Of a stretch of 64,000 bases of DNA, positions 35,347-46,090 are shown piece after piece (position 1 is the first letter of the stretch; each line of letters opens with the position of its first letter). This DNA is from Chiua virens. Its lineage: Eukaryota; Basidiomycota; Agaricomycetes; Boletales; Boletaceae. Under the pieces are notes generated by a model, which saw nothing but the letters and a program-made list of their open reading frames with translations, was not told the origin of the DNA and searched no databases. The position numbers and the translations under genes were made by a program. The stretch is taken from NCBI GenBank assembly GCA_019787685.1, contig JAHNUO010000009.1:1240001-1304000 (forward strand). The letters run 5' to 3'.

Positions 35347-35649
35347 CTATGACCTTTGAAATTGATCAGGATCTAGGTGGCATGAGTTATGGAGCTTGCT
35401 TGGTTCTTGGTTCCATCCACATTGAACCTGTATTGGATAAGGCAGTTTGTGACGTGGAAGTTTATGTTTAGTGATGTAATCTTCATGTATGAAGATTGCA
35501 TTAGCTTCACTATCTAGGAGTGCCTTTGCTCTGACATAGCCAATCTGGTTTACTAGGAATACCAGAATAGGCAAGGTGATTTCTTTTTCTACTGATATAG
35601 ATCTAATGAAAGACCCATTGGGAATTTGTTTTGGGACAGAATTAAGCAC
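35347..35649 (-). pseudogene. Gypsy D2 retropepsin
   Basis: Contains A-K-A-L-L-D-S-E-A-N-A-I-F-I: the catalytic Asp of D-S-G is present, but Gly is replaced by Glu (GGA to GAA). The continuation into D-L-I-L-G-F-T-W-L-K at about 35300 (the I-L-G-x-x-W-L motif at the end of retropepsin) is in the next frame (35339-34950). Confidence 0.75.
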
Positions 35650-35837
35650 AGAACTATTGTGTTTGCCATGCTCTGCAGAGACACTGTCAACACTTTCGTT
35701 TTCTATTGTTTTTGATTTTGGCAGTTTTACCTCTTGCTTGGGAGGTTGATTGGATGAATATGTAAATTTGAAACCAAGAGAGATAGTGTTTTCATATTCT
35801 TTAGGAGGGGTTGTGCGAACGTGAGATCCCAGTTTAC

Positions 35838-36998
35838 TCAGTTCACCTTGCCTTTTCCCTTTCCATTCTTGCTTTTATAGATGTTGAAATAATATGCTTG
35901 TACTTCTTCAGGGGTCATTCCCTGAATGGCAGCAAAGGGGTCTTTAGGCAGAAGAGAAGGAGTTGTGATGGAAGTAGAAGCTATAGTAGTCTTCTTGTCT
36001 TCCAAGGTGGCACAGACCTTTCTTGAACAGTCCTTCTTATGACTACCACCATAGAATTTGCACTGCCCACATTGGTTCTTAGGTTTCAAGCATTTTTTGG
36101 GCAAATGTCCTGACTCTCTGCAATTGTAGCATTTGGGGTTTCTTTTCTTGTTTCCCAAAGTGTTAACCTCCTTTCCTGTAAACCAGCCATCTTTATCTCT
36201 TTTGTAAGTGGCAACTCCTATGTCCATTGCGTTTGGATCTCTTTTCTTGTAGGCCCTTTTTCCATGGATAAGGTTTAACACTTCCATGGAGTTTCCTACT
36301 GTGCATATGGCAAGGAGGTATTTCCAGACTGCTTCATTGTGGTCTTTCTTATAATTCAGATGTGAGATGTTTGTATATACCTTATCATTTGGGTCATGCC
36401 TTTGGTTATCCTTGAATATCTGGAATATGATGCTTCTTGCCATATTAGTTTCAAGAAGTCTGATGGCGTGTGTGAGATCTATTGCAGCTTGGAGCCAGAG
36501 GGATTCCCATTGGATAATAAAGTCTTCAACCCTTTTGTTTCCTTGCATGAGATTTTCCAGTTGGGTTCTGGCCCAATCTTGCTTATTGTTTTGTCAGAAC
36601 ATTCCTTCAACTGGACATGACTAATTGTGCCCATGTAAGGTTCTTTCCTTGAGCTAGTCTCATTTTGGCAAATTGTGCCCTCCTGTCTCCTTTTATTCGG
36701 GAGAGAACAGCAAGGACTGCCATATGGGATCTGGTGGGTATAGTGTTGATGTTGATATCTAGCCAACCATTCATTTTGGCACACCATTCTTTGAATTTGG
36801 ACATTTCTCTGAGATAGGATTGGAAAAGACTTCTACCTTAGAGGATGATGCTGCTGGAGTGTTGATCTTTTGTTCAAGCTTTGTGACAAGTGTGGTTAGT
36901 TCTTGAATCAACCAGGTGGCTACTGTTAGGTGGTCTCTATTTGCTAGGGATAGGTTGTTCAGGTCTTTGAGTACGGATGTGTACGTATATCCAGACAT
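35838..36998 (-). pseudogene. Gypsy D2 gag
   Basis: Starts at ATG 36998 (MSGYTYTSVL). Capsid part with F-K-E-W-C-A-K-M-N-G-W near 36795 and the frame 36548-35838 (236 codons) covering the rest. The zinc knuckle C-Y-N-C-R-E-S-G-H-L-P-K-K-C is a perfect CX2CX4HX4C (about 36128-36087), followed by a second cluster C-G-Q-C..H-K-K-D-C. It ends G-K-G-K-G-K-V-N. Two frame changes (near 36785 and 36580). Virus-like-particle protein and RNA binder when intact. Confidence 0.85.
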
Positions 36999-37467
36999 GT
37001 TTGGTTATCGTCATTGTTGTTCCAGTCAGCTGCTACTGTAACTAGTTGTCAAGCACTAGCAGTGATTGTAGGGGCCAAGTGGTAATGGCTTTCTTTGGGT
37101 TGCTGTTATTTGTAAGGGGAATAGAGTGCAAAGATAAACATGTGTTCATTAAGTTGGAACCTGATGTTAATGGCCCTTTGGTAATCAATAAGATTCTTTG
37201 CAAGACGGTAAAGTCCAACGATGAAAGTAATAATGGTAATAAAGATTGAGGTCAGTAGTACATAAAAGAACATCTACTGGATGTATTTGGAAGGGATTCT
37301 AAGAGTATTCCTTGGTCTGAGAGTTGGGAACTCAAAGATATTGTACTGTGAGTAGGAGTGGATGCATGAGGAAACTAGGTTTTGTCTATAACGACGCTAT
37401 ATCCTTCTTTGCTCCTGATGAGTGTGCTGAGCTAATCTCTGGCATTGCGCTGGTGGAACATAGTCAT

Positions 37468-37870
37468 TCAGGTCTCCTTCACCTTCTGGGGTCTCTTCTC
37501 TCTCATGTTTGATGTGTGGGGAAGGCATGTGGAGTGGAAGTACAATAGGTGATGCTTTCTCTTGGGAATAGGCTGTGGGAAGTATTCCCACTTAATCTCT
37601 TGTTCCTCTGATGAATAGCATAAATTCAGGCTGCCACTCCAACTATTGTTTTCAGATGTGAAATCCGATAAGGGTAACTGTGCTCCAAGGAATTGTGTGA
37701 GGAGGACGTGGAAGACCTCTTGCTGCAATTGGTGATTCAGGTTGAGATCCTCAGTAATGACTGCTTCAGCAAGGAAAGCAGCATCTAAGAAGGCAGGATC
37801 TGCCTCTTGATCACAAAGAATATCCTCTCTGGCAACCTCAAAGGGTACTGCTGCAAAAGAGAAGTGGGAT
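37468..37870 (-). pseudogene. Leader ORF of Gypsy D2
   Basis: Open stretch upstream of gag, homologous to 8800-8460 of D1. D2 retains a longer reading (Q-Q-E-V-F-H-V-L-L through S-D-F-T-S-E-N-N to K-R-K-H-H-L). No known domain. Conservation at the protein level between two diverged copies suggests it was translated. Confidence 0.55.
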
Positions 37871-38109
37871 ACTGGGAGAGCGGTCTCAGTAAAGAGTACA
37901 ATCAGCTGTCACCGATGGTGTGCTGTCTGCTATTGCATTCTAGACCTTGAGTCTATTCAATACAGCTTATTGAAAGCTAGACTGTCCCTTCACTGTTCAA
38001 AGCTTGTGACTTACTTGGGTGCTACTTGTTTAGTTTGAGAAGAGGGTTACGATGAGGTTGAGGAACTTGGCAGTAGTATCAACAGTGAAGAAAAGCAACA
38101 AAGTTCTAA

Positions 38110-38553
38110 TGAAACAACCTAGATCAAAGACTAGACTGCTTAAAGTAGTAGTGGTTGAGAGAGGATGTGGAAGTCTAGTCAAAGAGGCAAAAATTCCAAG
38201 AGAACTTTGTTAGAGTCCTCTGGCTTCAATTCATGGGGCTTATATACTACATGGATGTTGGAGTTCTAATCTAAGTATGAACTATGTAGATAAGGATACT
38301 GGATCTTATTAGATGATAAGGTGTGAATGGGTATGAGTCATAGATAGGGAACATAGCCTCACACTGTCATGATGAGTTAGTGATAAGGGATATGAAACTG
38401 ATAAGGGGCATGAGGTGATAGATGCTGTGTTTATGGGGCAGCCAATTGGTTATGATCCTTTGGACAGCCTTGACATGAGGCAAGGTATGCTGTAATAATG
38501 AGAAAAGATTGAAAGTGTAATCCATTAAGGGATGAAATGTTGGGATTGTAATA
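38110..38553 (-). repeat. 5' LTR of Gypsy D2
   Basis: TGAAACAACCTAGATC start on the plus strand and GATTGTAATA end (ATCATAACA in other copies). The internal side reads AAAGTTCTAA before 38110, identical to D1 at 8991-9000, so the LTR/internal border is conserved. Confidence 0.85.
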
Positions 38554-38587
38554 CTTGCCTCTGTTTTGCCATCATCAGCTATGCTGA

Positions 38588-38908
38588 ATGTGTTGCACAA
38601 TCCTTCCCAAATCGCTTCTGCCTTCAACATACAGTGTTGATGTTTATTCACATGCAATTCACTGTCCTGATGGCATAACCAATACAGATGTTCTGTCACC
38701 ACTCTGGGTGTGTATGCAATGTTGTCACTCTCTGCAAGCTACCCTACCTCGCCAGTCCCTTTTTGCACTTGCAAACTTTATGTACTATGCGAGGGACCAT
38801 TTGCCATGCAATATTGCACATGTGTTTGATACTGCATCACCATTTAATTTAGTGCTGATCTCTCATTGTCATTCATTGAAAGTTACTCATCATTTCATTC
38901 AATGAGGC
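38588..38908 (+). pseudogene. Helitron N-terminal fragment
   Basis: Frame of 105 codons ending A-N-F-M-Y-Y-A-R-D-H-L-P, then L-I-S-H-C-H..V-T-H-H-F. It is homologous to the Helitron segment at 15660-15520 (F-L-Y-Y-T-R-D-H-L-P ... L-I-S-H-C-Q ... T-H-H-F). It includes L-W-V-C-M-Q-C-C-H-S-L-Q, the Cys-rich part expected just upstream. It stops at an in-frame TGA and nothing else of the Helitron follows. Confidence 0.7.
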
Positions 38909-39573
38909 TCAAATTTAACTAAAATGTACTGAGCTACATAAAACACCATGACCCTTGGTTGGATGGGTCCAGGGATGCCCATAGGGCCATATTGCATCAT
39001 ATCTCTGACTCATCCAAAATAATGCACATAGTCTTTTACCACAGAAGGAAACTTACATGATTTTTCTTTTTACCTGCATAGTTGATTTCAAAGTCCAATG
39101 ATGGGTCCCTCAGTATAATAAACCTACTACTAAGAGCCTGGACAGCAATGAATATTCACTGTCATTTTTGCACCTCTGTGATTGTAAATGTTTGTTCCAT
39201 TCCTCAGCTTGATGGCTTAGGTCAAGTTGGAGCTTGAATTAGTTTGTGTATCATCACCCCATACATATGCCTCTTGATGGTGTTGAGGCCCACAGGGCCA
39301 TCACTTGAGACATTCTGGTTGTCACTGAGACACTTCTTATCTTACTTGTCGATATTTTCTCAGCCCCTTTGTTCTATAGGCTCCCAATCCCTTATTATAC
39401 CTCAGCTCTCACTGGATACATATGGGTCAATGAACTCATCACTGGTCACACTGATCACATCCAGTGTGAACTTGGGGTTTATCAAAAAAGTCTTCCTGCA
39501 GTTGGTCTCTGAACTCTGAGCTCAAGGCCTTTCTGATTCAAGATCTGTCAAACTAGAGGAGCAAGTTGCCATC
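38909..39573. other. No gene recognised
   Basis: Only the short frame 39244-39519, no motif. Borders the 3' LTR of the large family A element. Confidence 0.4.
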
Positions 39574-40757
39574 TGTTATGATAGTCCTGGGTAGGGCCTA
39601 GTGTAGACGCAAAAGTGCTAAGTGTCAAAACTGAGAACTCCAGTTTGCTCCAGTTGCTCCTAAGCAACTCCAAGGAGCCCACTTGCACAAGTCTATCTCC
39701 GGAGTACTCCGGAGACACTTGGAGTTGACGTGCGCACCTGGACTTTCTATTCCTTTAGTTCTTCTCCTTTTGGACTTGCTTATTTTAGGTTTAGAGTTCT
39801 CTATCTTATTCAAGCATAGCTCCACCCATAGGTATTTATTCAAACCTTCATCTTTTTCACTTCTCAGTTATTTGCTATCACCTTGGGCAGTGGCTGAGGT
39901 GAGTCTCTAATCATTCCATTGTTATTACCTTACTCATTCATGTAGTGGGCATATCCTGTCCTTACTTAGGTAAATACATTAGTCATTTGCTACCACCTTG
40001 GGCAGTGGCTGAGTGGGCATGTTCTGCCCTTACTTAGATTTTGACACTACATAAGTACCAAGCAGCTGCATAACTCAAACAACCACCACTTGGTATTTGG
40101 CATGCTGAAGAGTTCAAGAGGGTTACTGGTTAGTGGATTGCTACCAGTGAGACAAGGTAGAACTCAGGCATTGCTGAGAGCATCCTGTTGGGAATCTATA
40201 CCTGAAGGACCAAAGACTTCCCCTTGTGATCAGGATGGACTGATGAGCTGGACATTGGTCACACCGACAAAGGGTGGCTTAGGTTAAGCCCAAGGAGAAG
40301 CAGTGATACTAGCTAGATTGTGTAGATCAAGACTAGAGAGTACAAGTATCACTGCATGGTATTTATACCTAAGTAATTGTGCACAGACCATTGGTCCATA
40401 AGGGTGGCCAGGAAGAGCAAAAAGGTCACAGGGCCAAAAGGAATCATGTGGGGCAGAAGCACCGGATGGAACAAAGTATAAAAGGTAAAAATAGAAGCTA
40501 TTGGAAATGACAGTGGAAAGACAGCAGATCCCTAGTGGATCAAGGAAGTGGAAGAAAGGAAGCAACAACGGAACAACAGGTTGGGCCAGAGTTGCATAAT
40601 CTGATTCAAGAGAAAGATGTAAATGGGGCAAAGGGTTAAGCCCTTGCTGAGTAATCCAAGGCAAGGGTAAGCCTTGTGGATTGAACATAGGCAGTACCTG
40701 CAGTACTGATGTAGTGAAATCAAAGTAAAGAAAGAAAAGAAAAGATGAATCATAACA
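39574..40757 (-). repeat. 3' LTR of the family A element, carrying a 428-bp insertion
   Basis: Minus-strand ends TGTTATGATTC and CTATCATAACA, so TGTTA..TAACA. Without the insertion it is about 756 bp. Directly upstream on the minus strand is TCAGGGGGTAA, the polypurine tract, showing that this is the 3' LTR. Confidence 0.85.
39624..40051. mobile_element. 428-bp non-autonomous insertion in the LTR, TSD TAAGT
   Basis: The other family A LTRs read GCTAAGTACCAAG without a break; here TAAGT is duplicated (39619-39623 and 40052-40056) around 428 bp. The ends carry GTCAAAA and TTTTGAC as short inverted repeats (10 bp AGTGTCAAAA if the overlap with the duplication is counted). No coding capacity. 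It contains a 20-bp perfect palindrome at 39696-39715 and a partial internal duplication (CACCTTGGGCAGTGGCTGAG twice, near 39881 and 39993). Confidence 0.75.
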
Positions 40758-40799
40758 TTACCCCCTGACTAAGATCAAAGCACCATGTGAAGATCATCT

Positions 40800-41860
40800 T
40801 CAGAAATTGACCGAATCCCTAACAGGGCTTCCCGTAATGTTGGCATAACCTTCATTGTCGATGGGGTTGTCACATGGCAATGTGGAGCAGCAGTCCAGGG
40901 AGATGGAGGAGTAACCTGAGAAACAGCAGTGCAGGGGCACTAGATGGATAGGGCAGTGATTGTGGTGGTACATGGAGAAGGAGGAGCTGTTTGATGAGGA
41001 GGTGGTGGATGGGACAATGGGACGAGGGGAGCAGTAAGACCAGGTGGATCTGGCTGCCACAGGAGTGAGTCAAGTGGCCAGGGGAATCCTAGTGTGGATG
41101 TGAGGGGGTTGACCGGGGCAGCAGGATTGGATATGTCCAGGGGACCAGACAAGGCAGATGGGACATTGATAGTCCCAGCATTCAATGCATATGTGCCCAA
41201 GTTTGTGGCACTCAAAGCAGGCCTCATGGTAGCAAGGATGAGTCTCAGGGAGGTCAACCTGACCAGTTTGGGACATGTGTTCTGCTTCAGCTCAGCTGCA
41301 AGCATTAATCTCTTCAGGGGAGAAGGGAAGAGAGGAGGCAGACAGGGTAGATGGAGAGAAAGCATTGGAAACGAGGGGATGGTCGAGGGCAAGGGAGAGT
41401 TCCACTTGGTAGCAGTGGAGGTCCTCAAGGAATTCACCCATTTGCATTTGGTGTAGTGTGTTCAAGGAACATGCAAATTTTGTCGTGGATCTGGCTGGTA
41501 AGGGCTAAGAGGAGGTAGGTATTGGACATAGGCCCATAGAGGTCAGCCCAGACTGAGGTCAAGTCACTTGTTCTGTAGGTACACTACGTAGAGGGCATGA
41601 AGAGGGGAGTCAAGGTCGAGGTGGTGTTCAATGGGAAACACCATGCTAGGGTCAAGGATGAGGGACTGCATCTGAGCAAAGTAGTTGGGGATAGGTGAAG
41701 AGGCCCAGATAGTGTGTGAATGAAAAGGTAAATCTACCGAGATGAGAGGAGGACAAATACAGTGAACAGGATTAGGAGGGCAAGTGTGTATGCTTGCTGT
41801 TCCCCATCCTGCAGAAGTGACCGCAGAATTAGCTGGAGAAGCAGGTTGGGTGGACTCCAT
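40800..41860 (-). pseudogene. 3' ORF of Gypsy family A with two zinc knuckles
   Basis: Separate gene between the chromodomain end of pol and the 3' LTR. The first part (41860-41564) begins MESTQPASPANS. After a shift near 41570 one frame runs to 40800 with only two TGA codons. Residues in the middle form two CCHC-type knuckles: C-F-E-C-H-K-L-G-H-I-C-I-E-C, then C-P-I-C..G-H-I-Q-S-C (about 41210-41130). The Ser/His-rich tail is conserved at 9450-9713. Probably a nucleic-acid-binding accessory protein; its role is not known to me. Interrupted only by two stops and one shift, so better preserved than most of the element. Confidence 0.65.
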
Positions 41861-41891
41861 GAGGAAGGATTAGGAGGAGAGGAAGGGAGCA

Positions 41892-43438
41892 TCAGAGGAC
41901 TGGAGCAATGGTGGGGAAACAGGGAGCAGCAAGGCGATGTGGGGAATGTACAATGGTGGGGGTGAAGACAGGGATAGGCATGGTGTCAGACCCAAAGTCA
42001 GGTATGGAGCATGAGCAATAGGCCATAAAAGTTCTGATGCGAACAGGTGGCAGTTGGAGTGGTGAGCATGGTGGTTGAGATGGTGGAAGGGCTGAGAGGT
42101 GGGTGACTGAGGGGAAATCCTTGGGGTGGAGATGTTTGTAAGCATTGATGATTTCCTTGGCATTTCCTAGGTTGGCCTCAGGCTCCCAAGAGTTATCAGA
42201 GGCAGAGTAGCCCTTCCAGCAGATCAGGAACTTGTGATTGTGCGGGTTCCGGGTATGGCGAATGATCTGCTCAATTTCATATTTCTCTTCACCAGCAATA
42301 AGGTCCAGTGGAGGTTTTGGGAAGTTTGGTCTGTAGGTCTCCATTTCCCAATATAGGGATAGGAGTGAAGCATGGAAGACTGGATGGATTTTCCAAGTCT
42401 TGGGAAGGTGGAGGTGATATGTGAGCAGAGAAAGGACCTCCGTGATGGTAAAGGGTCCTTCATGGTGGGAGGTGAGTTTTGGAGATATGAGTTCCTGTTT
42501 CAAATTGTGGGCTTCCAACCAAACCTGGTCACCTTTGGAGAAGGGTTTGAACTTCCTAAAGGAATGATCTTTCATGGCTTGGCAAGCAAGTTCATGTGTG
42601 GCGAGAGCTTCATTGCAGGCAGCAGAGAGGGTTTTGAGGCATTCCTCAACCACAGGGAGTTTAGTTTCTGCAATGATAGTGGGCAGGGGAACAGGGTTCA
42701 TAGCCCATCATACATAAGGAAGAATGGTGATTTGCCAGTGACAGAGTGGGGGTGGTGGCTGTGTGCAAATTTGGCCATAGGGAGTAAGTCAGCCCATTTC
42801 TCCAGGTTGTTCTGGCAGTACATGCAGAGGTAGGTCTCAACTTCTTGGTTGACATGTTCCATCTCACCATCGAATTGAGGATGATAGGTGGTGGAGAGGG
42901 AGAGGTGGTATCCGATGAGTCAGGAGAGCTCCTTCACAAATGTGGAGGTGAACTGCAGACCATGGTCAGAGATGATTTTGTCATAGAGGCTGAATCACAT
43001 GTAGACTTTGTGAAAAAAGAGGCAGGCTATGCCTGCAGAGTTGGCAGTTTTCACCATAGGGCAAAGAATTATCCCCTTTGTAAGGCCATGGTTGACCATG
43101 ACCATGAGAGAGTCGTAGCCCTCCATGGAGGTGGGGAGATCCATGATAAGATCAATGGATACAGTCTGGAATGGGTGGGTGCACATGGAGGGGATTGTAG
43201 AGAGCAGAGGTGTGGTTGGGTGAGTGTTGACCTTGTGCTGTTGACACAAGGTGCAACTGGAGACGTAGGAGCAGATGAAGGAAGCGAGGCCAGGCCACCA
43301 GAATTTGGCGGTGACCAGCTGATGAGTTTTCAAGAAGCTGGGGTGTCTGGCGGTGTGGGAGTCGTGGTGGCAAGCAACAATTTGTTGCCGGAGTTCACAG
43401 TTAGGTGGGACATAGATACAGCCCTGGTAGTGAAACAA
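41892..43438 (-). pseudogene. Gypsy A integrase with chromodomain
   Basis: H2C2 zinc finger with H-H-D-S-H..C-T-L-C-Q-Q-H-K (about 43375-43240). Catalytic core: first Asp in V-S-I-D-L-I-M-D-L-P, second in I-I-S-D-H-G-L-Q-F-T-S, Glu in M-E-H-V-N-Q-E-V. After a stop-containing stretch, frame 42701-41892 has the GKPT-like end and a chromodomain: Y-E-I-E-Q-I-I-R-H-T-R..K-F-L-I-C-W-K-G-Y..N-S-W-E-P-E (about 42300-42170). Chromodomains steer integration to histone-marked chromatin in this group (chromoviruses). At least one TGA inside the core. Confidence 0.85.
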
Positions 43439-43856
43439 CCTAGAACAAAGACTGAACTAGTGGTTGTGAAGTGGATGAGAGAGGTGTTCAATCAAAGAGG
43501 CGAAAACTCCAAGAGAACTTTGTTATAGTCCTCTGGCATCGATTCATGGGGTTTATATACTACATGGATGTCAGAGTTCTAATCTGAGTATGAACTATGC
43601 TATTGGACGATAAGAAATGAGTCATAGATAAGAAACATAGCCTTGCACAGGTATCTGGTGGGTTGTGAGTCATGATAAGTAACATGTGAATACATGTGTA
43701 GGAATCAAGTCATAAGAAGCATGGCTGTGGGAGAATGCTGTGTTTATGTGGCAGCCAATAGGATGTGATCCTGTGGACAGCCTTGGCATGAGGCATTAGA
43801 CTTAGAAAAGATTGAAAGTATAATCCATAGAAAGATAAAATGTTGAGATCATAACA
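43431..43856 (-). repeat. Solo LTR of family D inside the integrase region, TSD GGTAG
   Basis: TGAAACAACC start, ATCATAACA end, flanked by GGTAG at 43426-43430 and 43857-43861. Removing it and one GGTAG joins L-L-T-Y-L to G-C-I-Y-V-P-P in the Gypsy frame. A clean solo LTR left by LTR-LTR recombination. Confidence 0.9.
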
Positions 43857-44221
43857 GGTAGGTCAGGAGACTGGCATCATAGTGCCAGTTGGAGAGGTGG
43901 GAGCGAAATGAAGGTGGGAGGCTGCCATCCATGGCATTGAGAGTGTCCAGGACAATTGGATCTGTGGCTGAGGAGCGGGAGATCAAGTCCTGGAGGTCCA
44001 TGGTGATGAGGTTGACAAAGACATTGTCTAGAAGGAGTGTGACATCTTTGTTGTTGGAGTTCAAGGTGATGTGATCGGGATGGCAGGAGAGCGTATCTGG
44101 ATCATCAAGGAGTTTGCCTGGCACATGGGAGAACATGAGGTTGAAGTCAGCAAGGTTGAGAAGCCAGCAGGCTTGACAACGGTTGAGGTGTTTGTGATCC
44201 AAAAAGACAGTCACAGGAGTG
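43857..44221 (-). pseudogene. Gypsy A RNase H C-terminal part and linker
   Basis: Frame 44214-43849: V-T-V-F-L-D-H-K-H-L, the end of Ty3 RNase H (T-D-H-x-x-L), then W-L-L-N-L-A-D-F-N and V-P-G-K..D-D-P-D-T-L-S-C, the standard run from RNase H to the integrase linker. The continuation upstream is at 52275-52229 and 54578-54007, across two insertions. Confidence 0.85.
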
Positions 44222-44349
44222 GCGCTACATCAGTAAATCACTGGTTTTGGCACAGACCCACAGAGTGGCACAGAAGGGCACAGACTACTACAGAGCATAC
44301 AGCACCTATGACAGACATTGAGTAATAGCACACATCAAAACATAACTAA

Positions 44350-45430
44350 CCCTTATCCAAACAAAACACAAACTAATCAAACTAATCACTAAACCTTGCC
44401 AAGCACAAACAAATCAAACTAATCAAAACCACTAAACCTTGTCAAACATGATCAAATCAAGATAATCAAAACCACTAAACCTTGCCAAACATGATCAAAC
44501 AAACTAACCAAAATCACTAAACCATGCCAAACATGATCAAACAAACAAAACAAAACTAAACCCTACCAAACATGCTCGGACAAACTCATCAAAATCACTA
44601 AATCTTGCCAAACATGATCAAATAAACTAATCAAAACCACTAAATCTTGCCAAACACAAACAAACAAAATAATCAACACTACTAAACCTTGCCAAACATG
44701 ATCAAATAACTAATCAAATCACTAAACCTTGCACAATAGGATCAAACAACTAATCAAAATCACTAAATCTTGTCAAACATGATCAAACAAATCAAATGCA
44801 ATCACTAAACCTTGCCAAACATGATCAAATAAACTAAACAAAATGACTACATCTTGTCAGATAATTAAACAAATTAAATGCAATAAGTAAACCTTATCAA
44901 ATGAATTACACAAATTATATCTTATATCAGTTAAATACTATCAAATATGACCAAACAAACAATTCTTTGATAAGATTTAGTTTGATGAGATTCAATGAGG
45001 TTCAGTTTGTTCTGATCACATTTGATGAGATTTAGTGATTTTGATTAGTTTGTTTGATTGTGTTTGGCAAGGTTTAGTGGGTTTGATTAGTTTGTTTGAT
45101 CATGTTTGGCAAGATTTAGTGATTTTGATGAGTTTGTTTGATTGTGTTTGGCAAGGTTTAGTGGTTTTGATTATCTTGATTTGATCATGTTTGGCAATGT
45201 GTGGTAAGGTTTAGTTTAGTTTAGTTTGTTGGATCATATTTGGGAAGGTTTAGTGATTTTAATGAGTTTGTTTGAGCATGTTTGGGAAGGTTTAGTTTGT
45301 TTGATCATGTTTGGCAAGATTTAGTGGTTTTGATTATTTTGATTGTGTTTGATAAGGTTTAGTAAGTTGCTTAATTATATTTGATAAGATTTAGTGAGCT
45401 TTTACATTGTTTGGTCATGTTTAATTTATT
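44350..45430. repeat. Large inverted array of ~42-bp tandem repeats
   Basis: From 44350 to about 44945 the unit (ACTAATCAAAACCACTAAACC then TTGCCAAACATGATCAAACAA) repeats some 14 times. From about 44950 to 45430 the reverse complement (TTTAGTGATTTTGATTAGTTTG..) repeats about 11 times. The two arms could form a hairpin of several hundred base pairs. Copies differ by point changes and small indels. No coding capacity. Confidence 0.85.
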
Positions 45431-46090
45431 TCACTAGTAACCCTTTTTGTCTATCATTGGGTTATATAGGTTTTCTGATTAGCAAAAATAGTTAATGGTT
45501 TTAATTACTGTATCATTTAAGTTGTTAAGCACAATAGTCTTTACTTAGTGACATGGTTGGGTACCAGTCATACATGGGGTATACCCAGAGTCAATGTGGG
45601 CCCAGTTGACCCTGCTATTGACCCTGCATTGACCCCTGCTTAGCGCTAAGTGGGATCAACATGCCAGTATACACCCTGCTGCATGGCGTGGGAGCTTGGC
45701 AAGGGGAAGAGGGGGTGATCAAGTGAGGACTGTGCCATTGCATGTGCATGTGTGTCATGATCTAATCTGATCGGACCAACCAACGTGTGACTTTGTTGAA
45801 TGGCAGCATGCTGACTCAGCAACATGGCAGGGCTGTTGTCCTGTCCATTCTGTCCACTCCCTCCATCATGCCTGTTCGTCGCCTGGAACATGTCTTGCAT
45901 TCGAGCCATGCTGCTGCCTCCATGGCCGCAAGCCCCTCACCCTCTGATCATGACAAAGGAGGAGCCCTGGCTATCTCCCTCGACCTACAAGCCCACTGGT
46001 GCCCCCGAGTGGACCCTGCCCAGTGTGTCCAGTAGTGATCGCGAGTGATTGTTGCAATTGTTTGAATTGGATTGACTGTCCATGCTGGGG
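45431..46090. other. No gene recognised
   Basis: Start of the unit interior. Frames on both strands at 45646-46048 are low-complexity (His/Ser/Gln) without motif. Could hold a 5' untranslated part of the YR gene. Confidence 0.4.

Larger units (their letters stand above)
34191..38553 (-). mobile_element. Ty3/Gypsy element D2, truncated after the RT catalytic core
   Basis: Minus-strand order: LTR 38110-38553, leader ORF 37870-37468, gag 36998-35838, protease 35649-35347, RT 35032-34193. It stops soon after the RT palm; RNase H, integrase and 3' LTR are missing. Gene order PR-RT and sequence place it in Ty3/Gypsy. Better preserved than D1 but not functional. Confidence 0.9.
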
